A stretch of DNA of 64,000 nt from positions 52,400-116,399 of the forward strand of contig NZ_BAAAHE010000010.1 of the NCBI RefSeq assembly GCF_039525035.1, written 5' to 3'. Source of the DNA: Sporichthya brevicatena (GTDB lineage Bacteria > Actinomycetota > Actinomycetes > Sporichthyales > Sporichthyaceae). A program made the position numbers and the translations under genes. Of the stretch, positions 49,630-57,904 are shown piece after piece. Below the pieces are notes generated by a model. It did no database searches. It saw only the letters and a program-made list of their open reading frames with translations, and was not told the DNA's origin. How positions within the stretch are numbered: position 1 is the first letter of the stretch; each line of letters opens with the position of its first letter.

Positions 49630-50555
49630 TGTCCGAGGAACTGAAGTTCGCGGCCCTGCACGCCGACGACCTGTTGCTCGACGCCCTGGGCGCCCGGCAA
49701 CGTGTCGACACCACGGACGACCCCATCGCGGGACTCCTGGCCGCCTACGTCCACGAGATCGACTCCCGCCCGGGGCCGCTCACCACGCTGCTGGAGGAGA
49801 CCCCGGCGCACGCCGAGGAGATCTTCGCCGCCGCGCCCGCGCTCGTGCCGGCGCCGCCGATCGCCGAGCCGCTCGTCCTGCCGCGCCGCGGCGCGAGGGC
49901 GAAGTTCCTCGTCGCGCACCGCGCGGCCGCCGTCGTCACCGTCGGTTCGCTCGTCCTCGGGATCGGCGGAGTCTCGGCCGCGGTCACCGGCGACGGTGGG
50001 CCGCTGGAGAACATCCGCCGCGTCGTCGGTTCGGTGACCGAGCAGGTCACACCGCAGAAGTCGGACTCCGAGCGAATCTCGCGCATGCTCAACGCCGCCG
50101 ACAAGGCGCTGGCCGACCACGACCTGCGTCAGGCGCGTGACCTGCTGGAGAAGGCCCGCACCAACATCGAGGGCGCCGAGGACCCGCAGAAGTTCTCGTC
50201 GCTGCGCGCCAACCTGATCGAGCTGCGCGACCGCTGGCACCAGGCGTTCTCCGACGAGGCCGCCGAGGCCGACCGGGCCGTCGTGCCGGCGGAGCGTGAG
50301 GGCGACCGCGTCGACGTCGTCCCGGGCGAGGGCGTGCTCAGCCCGGACCACAAGCCCAGCGACGTCCTCGACCCGCAGGTGAAGCCGACCGACAAGCTTC
50401 CGACGTCACCCAAGGAAGACCTGAAGCAGGCGAAGGACAAGGTCGCCGACCGCGCCGAGCAGAAGCTCGAGCCGCTGCCGGACCTCCCGATCGAGGAGAT
50501 GCGCGCGCCGACCTGGGCGCCGATCCTCGAGGGAATCCTCGGCGGGGACAAGTAG
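49629..50555 (+). CDS. rsdA: membrane anti-sigma factor, RsdA-like
   Basis: A 308-residue single-pass membrane protein. The cytosolic N-terminus (1-95; ALHADDLLLDALGARQ and DDPIAGLLAAYVHEID) resembles the sigma-D-binding segment of RsdA; one hydrophobic helix spans about 98-119. The outer part is a charged helical region (NAADKALADHDLRQARDLLEKARTN, coiled-coil-like) and a long Lys/Glu/Pro-rich tail. ATG overlaps the sigma stop by one base, the usual sigma/anti-sigma pairing. It should hold the sigma factor until proteolysis; that mechanism is inferred from family knowledge. Confidence 0.8.
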   Translation: MSEELKFAALHADDLLLDALGARQRVDTTDDPIAGLLAAYVHEIDSRPGPLTTLLEETPAHAEEIFAAAPALVPAPPIAEPLVLPRRGARAKFLVAHRAAAVVTVGSLVLGIGGVSAAVTGDGGPLENIRRVVGSVTEQVTPQKSDSERISRMLNAADKALADHDLRQARDLLEKARTNIEGAEDPQKFSSLRANLIELRDRWHQAFSDEAAEADRAVVPAEREGDRVDVVPGEGVLSPDHKPSDVLDPQVKPTDKLPTSPKEDLKQAKDKVADRAEQKLEPLPDLPIEEMRAPTWAPILEGILGGDK

Positions 50556-50641
50556 CCCGGATCGCGGCAGCCGACCGTGGGGCCCGTAAGCCAGGGCACA
50601 CCGCGCGCGGCCGGGGGGACAAATCCGCGCGGGTAGCATGA

Positions 50642-52207
<1,566 letters not shown>

Positions 52208-52210
52208 CCT

Positions 52211-53320
52211 GTGTCTGAGATTGAGATCGGCCGCGGCAAGCGCGGCCGGGTGGCCTACGGTCTGGACCAGGTCGCGATCGTGCCGAGCCGGCGGACCCGC
52301 GACCCCGAAGAGGTCTCGGTCGCCTGGCAGATCGACGCGTACCACTTCGACCTGCCGATCATGGTCGCGCCGATGGACTCGGTGGTCTCCCCGGAGACCG
52401 CGATCGGGATCGGCAACCTCGGCGGTCTCGCCGTGCTCGACCTCGAAGGTCTGTGGACGCGCTACGACGACCCGGCCGCGTTGCTGGCCGAGATCGTCTC
52501 GCTGCCCGACCACGCGGCGACCGCGCGGCTGCAGCAGATCTACGCCGAGCCGATCAAGGAAGAACTGATCGGCGCCCGGATCAAGACGATGCGCGACGCC
52601 GGCATCACCACCGCGGCCGCGCTCTCGCCGCAGCGGACCGCGCAGTACTGGCGCGCGGTCGTCGACGCCGGGGTCGACCTGTTCGTCATCCGCGGCACGA
52701 CGGTCTCCGCCGAACACGTCTCGCACCGGGCCGAACCGCTGAACCTCAAGCAGTTCATCTACGAGCTCGACGTGCCCGTCATCGTCGGTGGCTGCGCCAC
52801 CTACCAGGCGGCGCTGCACCTGATGCGCACCGGCGCCGCCGGCGTGCTCGTCGGCTTCGGCGGCGGTTCGGCGCACACGACCGCGGAGGTGCTCGGCATC
52901 TCGGTGCCGATGGCGTCCGCGATCGCCGACGTCGCGGCCGCGCGCCGCGACTACCTCGACGAGTCCGGCGGCCGCTACGTCCACGTCATCGCCGACGGCG
53001 GCATGACGAGCTCGGGCGAGATCACCAAGGCGCTCGCGCTCGGCGCGGACGCGGTGATGATCGGCTCGCCGCTCGCCCGCGCCGTCGAGGCGCCGGGCCA
53101 GGGCTGGCACTGGGGCGCGGAGGCGCACCACGCCGCCCTGCCGCGCGGCACCCGCATGCACGTCGGCACCATCGGGACCTTCGAGGAGATCCTCCAGGGT
53201 CCGGCGCGCCAGCCCGACGGCTCCATGAATCTCGTCGGCGCCCTCCGCCGCGCCATGGCGACCACGGGCTACTCCGAGCTCAAGGAGTTCCAGCGCGTCG
53301 AGGTCGTCATCTCGTCCTGA
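52211..53320 (+). CDS. guaB3: GuaB3 family IMP-dehydrogenase-related protein
   Basis: A 369-residue TIM-barrel protein of the IMPDH/GMP-reductase superfamily lacking CBS domains. The barrel motifs ([43 protein letters not shown]) are kept, but the loop corresponding to the catalytic GSICTT of GuaB reads GSAHTT, so the nucleophilic Cys is missing and ordinary IMPDH chemistry is not expected. Actinobacteria carry this gene next to guaB almost universally; its reaction is not settled to my knowledge. GTG start 3 bp after guaB. Confidence 0.93.
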   Translation: MSEIEIGRGKRGRVAYGLDQVAIVPSRRTRDPEEVSVAWQIDAYHFDLPIMVAPMDSVVSPETAIGIGNLGGLAVLDLEGLWTRYDDPAALLAEIVSLPDHAATARLQQIYAEPIKEELIGARIKTMRDAGITTAAALSPQRTAQYWRAVVDAGVDLFVIRGTTVSAEHVSHRAEPLNLKQFIYELDVPVIVGGCATYQAALHLMRTGAAGVLVGFGGGSAHTTAEVLGISVPMASAIADVAAARRDYLDESGGRYVHVIADGGMTSSGEITKALALGADAVMIGSPLARAVEAPGQGWHWGAEAHHAALPRGTRMHVGTIGTFEEILQGPARQPDGSMNLVGALRRAMATTGYSELKEFQRVEVVISS

Positions 53321-53339
53321 CGGACTGTCACCTCACCGG

Positions 53340-54104
53340 TCAGTTCGGCAGGCGGCCGAGGCGGAGCTCCCCGAGCTGCTCGCGGAGCCAGAGGCGCTGG
53401 GCCCGCCACAGACCGGTGCCGAGGGAGATCCGGGCCGCACCGGCGGCCCGGGCCGCGTCCGGCGGGAACGTCATCGGGTGCGCGAGCAGGTTCACCGGCG
53501 CGTTCGCGGCGCTGACGAACTGCGCCGCGAGGTCCGCGGACCGGACGAGGATCGGGTAGACGCAGTCGGCGCCGGCGTCCAGGTAGGCGGCGGCACGGTC
53601 CAGGGCGTCGCCGAGGAACGCGGACTGGTCGGCGGCGGGGTCGGGGAAGCTCGCGACGAAGACGTCGATGCGGGCGTTCAGCACCAGCGACCGCCCGGCA
53701 GCACGGCGCACGGTGCGCAGGAACGCCGCCTGTTCGGCGATCGGGCGCAGCTCGCCGGTCTTGTGGTCGGTGTCCTCGAGGTTGCACCCGGCCGCGCCGA
53801 GGGCGAGCAGGCGGTCCGCGAGGACCTCCGGTTCGAGGCCGTACCCGGCCTCGGCGTCGACCGTGACCGGGACGTCGACGGCGGCCGCGATCCGGGCCGC
53901 CGCGTCGAGCATGGCGTCGGCCGGTGCGGCCTCGTGGTCGGAGAACCCGAGGGCGGCGGCGACCGCCCCGGAGCTCGTGGCGACCGCGGGGTAGCCCGCC
54001 TCGACGACGAGCCGGGCCGTGTCGGCGTCCCAGGCGTTCGGGAGCAGGAGCGGGTCGCCGGGGCGGTGCAGCGCGCGCAGCGTCCGGGCGTGCTCAGAGG
54101 TCAT
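53340..54104 (-). CDS. isocitrate lyase / PEP mutase family protein
   Basis: A 254-residue (beta/alpha)8 enzyme. LLLPNAWDADTARLVVEAGYPAVATSS opens the fold; VTVDAEAGYG carries the Mg-binding acidic residues; GCNLEDTDH and LNARIDVF follow. The lyase-specific KKCGH loop is not seen, so it is not a true isocitrate lyase; it may be a PEP phosphonomutase, oxaloacetate hydrolase or 2-methylisocitrate-lyase-like C-C lyase. ATG 54104 has a -10-like hexamer (54112-54117) seven bases upstream on its strand. Convergent with guaB3 and divergent from glpD. Confidence 0.85.
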   Translation of the reverse strand: MTSEHARTLRALHRPGDPLLLPNAWDADTARLVVEAGYPAVATSSGAVAAALGFSDHEAAPADAMLDAAARIAAAVDVPVTVDAEAGYGLEPEVLADRLLALGAAGCNLEDTDHKTGELRPIAEQAAFLRTVRRAAGRSLVLNARIDVFVASFPDPAADQSAFLGDALDRAAAYLDAGADCVYPILVRSADLAAQFVSAANAPVNLLAHPMTFPPDAARAAGAARISLGTGLWRAQRLWLREQLGELRLGRLPN

Positions 54105-54111
54105 GCCCGCC

Positions 54112-54117
54112 ACGCTA
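54112..54117 (-). promoter_or_regulatory. putative leaderless -10 for PEP-mutase-family gene
   Basis: Read on the minus strand, TAGCGT lies seven bases before the ATG; no ribosome-binding site intervenes. Confidence 0.4.
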
Positions 54118-54165
54118 GAACGTCCGGCTGGGAACGGTCCTCCGCGGTGGGAGCCCGTCACCGCC

Positions 54166-54171
54166 TACGCT
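54166..54171 (+). promoter_or_regulatory. putative leaderless -10 for glpD
   Basis: TACGCT six bases before GTG 54178. The divergent promoter lies 49 bp away. The -35 match is poor. Confidence 0.4.
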
Positions 54172-54177
54172 GAGCGC

Positions 54178-55884
54178 GTGGGGACTCCGACTTTCGGGCC
54201 GGCCGAGCGCGCGGCGGCGTGCTCGGCGCTGGCGGGGCGGGAACTGGATCTGCTCGTCGTCGGCGCCGGCATCGTCGGCGCGGGCACGGCCCTGGACGCG
54301 GTGACGCGGGGGCTCGACGTCGGGCTCGTCGACGTGCGCGACTTCGGCGCCGGGACGTCGAGCCGGTCGAGCAAGCTGATCCATGGCGGTCTCCGCTACC
54401 TGGAGATGCTCGACTTCCGACTGGTGCGCGAGGCGCTGACCGAGCGCTCGCTGCTGCTCACCGAGATCGCGCCGCACCTGGTCCGCCCGGTTCCGTTCCT
54501 GTACCCGCTCACCAAGCACTGGGAGCGGCCGTACGTCGGCGCCGGCATCGCGCTCTACGACACCCTCGCCGCCGCGGCACCGGGGAAGACCGGCGTCCCG
54601 CGGCACCGTCACCTGACGCGGCGTCAGGCCCTGCGGGCAGCGCCGGCACTGAAGGCGGACGCTCTCGTCGGCGCCATCCAGTACTGGGACGCCCAGGTCG
54701 ACGACGCCCGGTACGTCGTGAACCTCGTCCGGACCGCCGCCGCCTACGGGGCGCACTGCGCGTCCCGCGTGCGCGTCATCGGCTTCCTGCGCGAGGGGGA
54801 GCGGGTCGTCGGCGCACGGGTGCGCGACACCGAGTCCGGCCTGGAGTGGAAGATCCGCGCCAAGCAGGTCGTCAACGCCACCGGCGTCTGGACCGACGAG
54901 ACCCAGGCGATGGTGGGGGAGCGCGGGCAGTTCCACGTCCGCGCGTCCAAGGGTGTCCACCTCGTGGTGCCGCGCGACCGCATCCACGCCTCGACCGGGA
55001 TCATCACGCGGACCGCGAGCAGCGTCCTGTTCATCATCCCGTGGAAGCGGCACTGGATCATCGGCACGACCGACACCGACTGGTCGCTCGACAAGGCTCA
55101 CCCGGCCGCGAGCCGCGGCGACATCGACTACCTGCTCGCCGAGGCGAACAAGTGGCTGACGACGCCGCTGCAGCACGCCGACGTCCAGGGCGTGTACGCC
55201 GGTCTGCGTCCGCTGCTGTCGGGGGAGTCGGAGAACACCTCGGCGCTCTCGCGCGAGCACGTCGTCGCCCACCCCGTGCCCGGTCTCGTCGTCGTCGCCG
55301 GGGGCAAGTACACGACCTACCGGGTGATGGCCCGGGACGCCGTGGACGCCGCCGTCCACGCCCTCGACGAGCGCGTGCCGCCCTCGTGCACAGAGCGGAT
55401 CCCGTTGCTCGGCGCCCCGGGCTACCAGGCGGCGTGGAACTCCCGCGAGCGCATTGCGACCGCCGCGGGCCTGCACGTGGCCCGGGTCGAGCACCTGCTG
55501 CGCCGCTACGGCTCCGACCTCATGTCGGTGCTCGCGCTCGCCGACGCCGATCCGTCGCTGGCCGAGCCGATCGGCGGCGCCGACGAGCACCTGCGCGCCG
55601 AGGTCGTCCACGCCGTCCGGTACGAGGGGGCGCGCCACCTCGACGACGTCCTCACCCGCCGGACGCGGATCTCGGTCGAGACCTTCGACCGCGGCCTGAG
55701 CGCCGCCGAGGAGTGCGCGACCCTGATGGCGCCGGACCTCGGCTGGACGCCGGAGCAGACCGCGGTCGAGGTCGAGTACTACGCCGCCCGGGTGGCCGCG
55801 GAGCGGGAGTCGCAGGACCAGCCCGACGACCACACCGCCGACGCGGCCCGCATGGGCGCCCCGGACATCGTCCCGGTGCGCTGA
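54178..55884 (+). CDS. glpD: glycerol-3-phosphate dehydrogenase (FAD)
   Basis: A 568-residue membrane-associated flavoenzyme oxidising glycerol-3-phosphate to dihydroxyacetone phosphate. VVGAGIVGAGTALDAVTRG is the FAD dinucleotide motif; SSRSSKLIHGGLRYLE, GVWTDE and the C-terminal domain are typical of GlpD. GTG 54178 gives the right length; the frame is open upstream on the opposite side of the divergent promoter. No glpK or glpF adjoins it. Predicted message is leaderless. Confidence 0.95.
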   Translation: MGTPTFGPAERAAACSALAGRELDLLVVGAGIVGAGTALDAVTRGLDVGLVDVRDFGAGTSSRSSKLIHGGLRYLEMLDFRLVREALTERSLLLTEIAPHLVRPVPFLYPLTKHWERPYVGAGIALYDTLAAAAPGKTGVPRHRHLTRRQALRAAPALKADALVGAIQYWDAQVDDARYVVNLVRTAAAYGAHCASRVRVIGFLREGERVVGARVRDTESGLEWKIRAKQVVNATGVWTDETQAMVGERGQFHVRASKGVHLVVPRDRIHASTGIITRTASSVLFIIPWKRHWIIGTTDTDWSLDKAHPAASRGDIDYLLAEANKWLTTPLQHADVQGVYAGLRPLLSGESENTSALSREHVVAHPVPGLVVVAGGKYTTYRVMARDAVDAAVHALDERVPPSCTERIPLLGAPGYQAAWNSRERIATAAGLHVARVEHLLRRYGSDLMSVLALADADPSLAEPIGGADEHLRAEVVHAVRYEGARHLDDVLTRRTRISVETFDRGLSAAEECATLMAPDLGWTPEQTAVEVEYYAARVAAERESQDQPDDHTADAARMGAPDIVPVR

Positions 55885-55896
55885 CCCCGGTGGGCG

Positions 55897-56409
55897 TCAC
55901 ATGCGGGAGCCGGTCTCCAGCAGCGACTTGAGGTCGGACAGGACCCACGGCCAGCCGCCGCCGCCCTGGTCCGGCGGGGCCTCGTTCAGGCCGCTCACCA
56001 TGCGCAGCGTGGCCGGGTGGGCCGGGCACTCGTGGATCAGCGTCAGCGAGCAGTAGCCGGCGGAGAGCTGCTCGATCTCGTAGGTGAGGGTCGTGAAGCC
56101 CTCGGAGAACGTGGTCTCGTCCATGATCATGCGCCAGCTCTGCTTGAGCAGGGTGTACGGGTTGGCCTCGATCACCTCGCCGTCGACGATGACGTCGGGG
56201 ATCGGGAAGCCCATCTCCTTGCCGGCGGCGAGCATCTGCTCGTCGGGCCGCACGGCGTAGGCGCCACCCGGCTTGAGGTCGTAGCTGACGTAGCCGCCGT
56301 AGCCGTACTTCACGCTCCACTCCGGGTCGGTGATCGCGTTCCAGATCGCTTCCGGGGTGGCGCGGATGTAGACCTTGAAGACGCCCGTGGTCTCGGTCGC
56401 AGTGGTCAT
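55897..56409 (-). CDS. SRPBCC (AHSA1-like) domain protein
   Basis: A 170-residue helix-grip protein. VFKVYIRATPEAIWNAITDPEWSVKYGYGGYVSYDLKPGG is the standard START of the family, and the long C-terminal helix LSDLKSLLETGSRM closes the cavity. Such proteins bind hydrophobic ligands; those paired with ArsR regulators are common in actinobacteria and mostly uncharacterised. ATG overlaps the arsR-type stop by 4 bp, so the two form one operon transcribed away from the encapsulin gene. Confidence 0.88.
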   Translation of the reverse strand: MTTATETTGVFKVYIRATPEAIWNAITDPEWSVKYGYGGYVSYDLKPGGAYAVRPDEQMLAAGKEMGFPIPDVIVDGEVIEANPYTLLKQSWRMIMDETTFSEGFTTLTYEIEQLSAGYCSLTLIHECPAHPATLRMVSGLNEAPPDQGGGGWPWVLSDLKSLLETGSRM

Positions 56410-56732
56410 GAGGGTCGCTCCAGTGAGTTCTTGAGGTCGAGGAGCGCGGTCACGCTCTGCTCGGTGAACTTGTCGATCCAGCGGTCGTGGATCTGACGGA
56501 TCGGCACCGGGTTGAGGAAGTGGAGCTTTTCCCGGCCGGAGCGCCGCGTCACCACGAGGTTGGCGTCCTCGAGCACCTTGAGGTGCTTCATGACGCCGAA
56601 GCGGGTCATCTCCAGCTCGGACTCCAGCTCCGTGAGCGTGCGGCCGTCGCGCGCGAAGAGGAGGTCGAGCAGGAAGCGCCGCGTCGGGTCGGCCAGCGCC
56701 TTGAAGACGCTGCCCAACGCGTCGTCGGCCAT
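56406..56732 (-). CDS. ArsR-family transcriptional regulator
   Basis: A 108-residue winged-helix repressor-type protein. VFKALADPTRRFLLDLLFARDGRTLTELESELEMTRFGVMKHLKVLEDANLVVTRRSGREKLHFLNP covers the fold; no Cys metal site is visible, so it probably does not sense As, Cd or Zn in the classical way. The ATG starts six bases after a -10 hexamer: a leaderless message with a palindromic operator in its promoter, indicating autoregulation of itself and the SRPBCC gene. Divergent from the encapsulin gene 234 bp away. Confidence 0.9.
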   Translation of the reverse strand: MADDALGSVFKALADPTRRFLLDLLFARDGRTLTELESELEMTRFGVMKHLKVLEDANLVVTRRSGREKLHFLNPVPIRQIHDRWIDKFTEQSVTALLDLKNSLERPS

Positions 56733-56738
56733 GGCGCG

Positions 56739-56768
56739 AGAATAGGTGACCAAAAGGTCACATATCAA
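56739..56768 (-). promoter_or_regulatory. leaderless promoter of arsR-SRPBCC operon
   Basis: On the minus strand: -35 TTGATA (56768-56763), 18-bp spacer, -10 TATTCT (56744-56739), then six bases and the ATG. All parts are good matches to a housekeeping promoter. Confidence 0.75.
56742..56765. promoter_or_regulatory. palindromic ArsR operator
   Basis: GTGACC-AAAA-GGTCAC (56746-56761) with outer ATA/TAT symmetry after one mismatched pair. It fills the -35/-10 spacer of the arsR promoter, the ideal place for repression by the encoded regulator. Confidence 0.75.
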
Positions 56769-56903
56769 CGGGAGGGTGAGGACAGAGTTCACACAGCGGT
56801 TTCGGTGCGGCTCTTTTGTCCGGACCTATCGCGGGTGAATGATCATCGGGCGCACCGGGCCTGGGGGCAGAAAAAACAAAGCCGCGCAGCATAGTTCAGT
56901 TTG

Positions 56904-56933
56904 TTGCCGGAGTTAGTCGACTTTCGCTAGGTT
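56904..56933 (+). promoter_or_regulatory. probable promoter of encapsulin operon
   Basis: TTGCCG (56904-56909), 18-bp spacer, TAGGTT (56928-56933), followed by a 30-nt leader with AGGAG. Moderate match. No CymR-, IscR- or SufR-type operator could be recognised. Confidence 0.5.
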
Positions 56934-56965
56934 GTGCGCGCCTCATCGAGATCAGGAGCGTGCCG

Positions 56966-57904
56966 ATGACCGCGGTGTCCGAACCCCGCGCCCTTTCCGA
57001 CTCCGCCGCACGTCAACTCGCGAATGCGACGAAGACGCCGGCGCAGATGGACTCCATCACGCCGCGGTGGCTCGTCCACCTGCTGCAGTGGGTCCCCGTC
57101 GAGGCGGGCATCTACCGCCTCAACCGCGTGAAGAACACGGACGAGACCGTCAACGTCGCCTGCCCCGGCCGCGACGAGTCCGAGCTTCCGCAGTCGTTCG
57201 TCGACTACGACGAGAACGCGCGGGAGTACTTCCTCAACTCGGTCGCGACCGTGCTGGACGTCCACACCCGCGTCTCGGACCTGTACTCCAGCCCGTACGA
57301 CCAGATCGCCGAGCAGCTCCGCCTCACGATCGAGGCCATCAAGGAGCGCCAGGAGGGCGAGCTGATCAACAACCCGGACTACGGGTTGCTGACCCAGTGC
57401 GCGCCGAACCAGCGCATCCGGTCCCGCACGGGCGCCCCGACGCCGGACGACCTCGACGACCTGCTCGTGAAGGTCTGGAAGGAGCCCTCGTTCTTCCTGG
57501 CCCACCCGCGCGCGATCGCGGCGTTCGGCCGCGAGTGCACCCGGCGGGGGACCCCGCCGCCGACCATCTCGATGTTCGGCTCGCAGTTCATCACCTGGCG
57601 CGGACTGCCGCTCGTGCCCTCGGACAAGGTGCCGATCGCGGCCGACAACACCACCTCGATCCTGCTGATGCGGGTCGGCGAGCGCCGGCAGGGCGTCGTG
57701 GGGCTGTACCAGCCGGGCCTCACCGGCGAGCAGAGCCCGGGGCTGTCCGTGCGGTTCATGGGGATCACCCGGGACGCGATCGCCTCGTACCTGATCTCGC
57801 TGTACTGCTCGCTCGCGATCCTCACCGAGAGCGCCCTCGGCGTGCTCGACGGCGTCGCGGTCGACAAGTACCACGCCTACGACGACAAGTACGCCAAGAA
57901 GTGA
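56966..57904 (+). CDS. family 2A encapsulin shell protein
   Basis: A 312-residue HK97-fold shell protein. AARQLANATKTPAQMDSITP, RWLVHLLQWVPVEAGIYRLN, HTRVSDLYSSPYDQIAEQLR, ITWRGLPLVPSDKVPI and VGLYQPGLTGEQSPGLSVRF match, from memory, the 35-kDa major membrane antigen of Mycobacterium leprae/avium and cyanobacterial SrpI, both family 2A encapsulins that assemble into icosahedral nanocompartments. There is no inserted cyclic-nucleotide-binding domain, which excludes family 2B. ATG 56966 is seven bases after AGGAG; the GTG at 56960 is too close. Four cysteines (66, 145, 191, 281). The stop overlaps the start of the cargo gene (GTGA), coupling shell and cargo synthesis. Function as compartment is established for homologues, inferred here. 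Confidence 0.93.
   Translation: MTAVSEPRALSDSAARQLANATKTPAQMDSITPRWLVHLLQWVPVEAGIYRLNRVKNTDETVNVACPGRDESELPQSFVDYDENAREYFLNSVATVLDVHTRVSDLYSSPYDQIAEQLRLTIEAIKERQEGELINNPDYGLLTQCAPNQRIRSRTGAPTPDDLDDLLVKVWKEPSFFLAHPRAIAAFGRECTRRGTPPPTISMFGSQFITWRGLPLVPSDKVPIAADNTTSILLMRVGERRQGVVGLYQPGLTGEQSPGLSVRFMGITRDAIASYLISLYCSLAILTESALGVLDGVAVDKYHAYDDKYAKK

Noticed and set aside
53340-54104. True isocitrate lyase
   Set aside because: Only 254 residues and no KKCGH catalytic loop; fits the smaller PEP-mutase/lyase branch.
56960-57904. Encapsulin start at GTG 56960
   Set aside because: AGGAG at 56953-56957 is too close to this GTG but ideally spaced (seven bases) for ATG 56966.
56966-57904. Family 2B or family 1 encapsulin
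   Set aside because: No cyclic-nucleotide-binding insertion (2B); length and N-terminal sequence match 2A; cargo is a cysteine desulfurase rather than a DyP peroxidase or ferritin-like protein.
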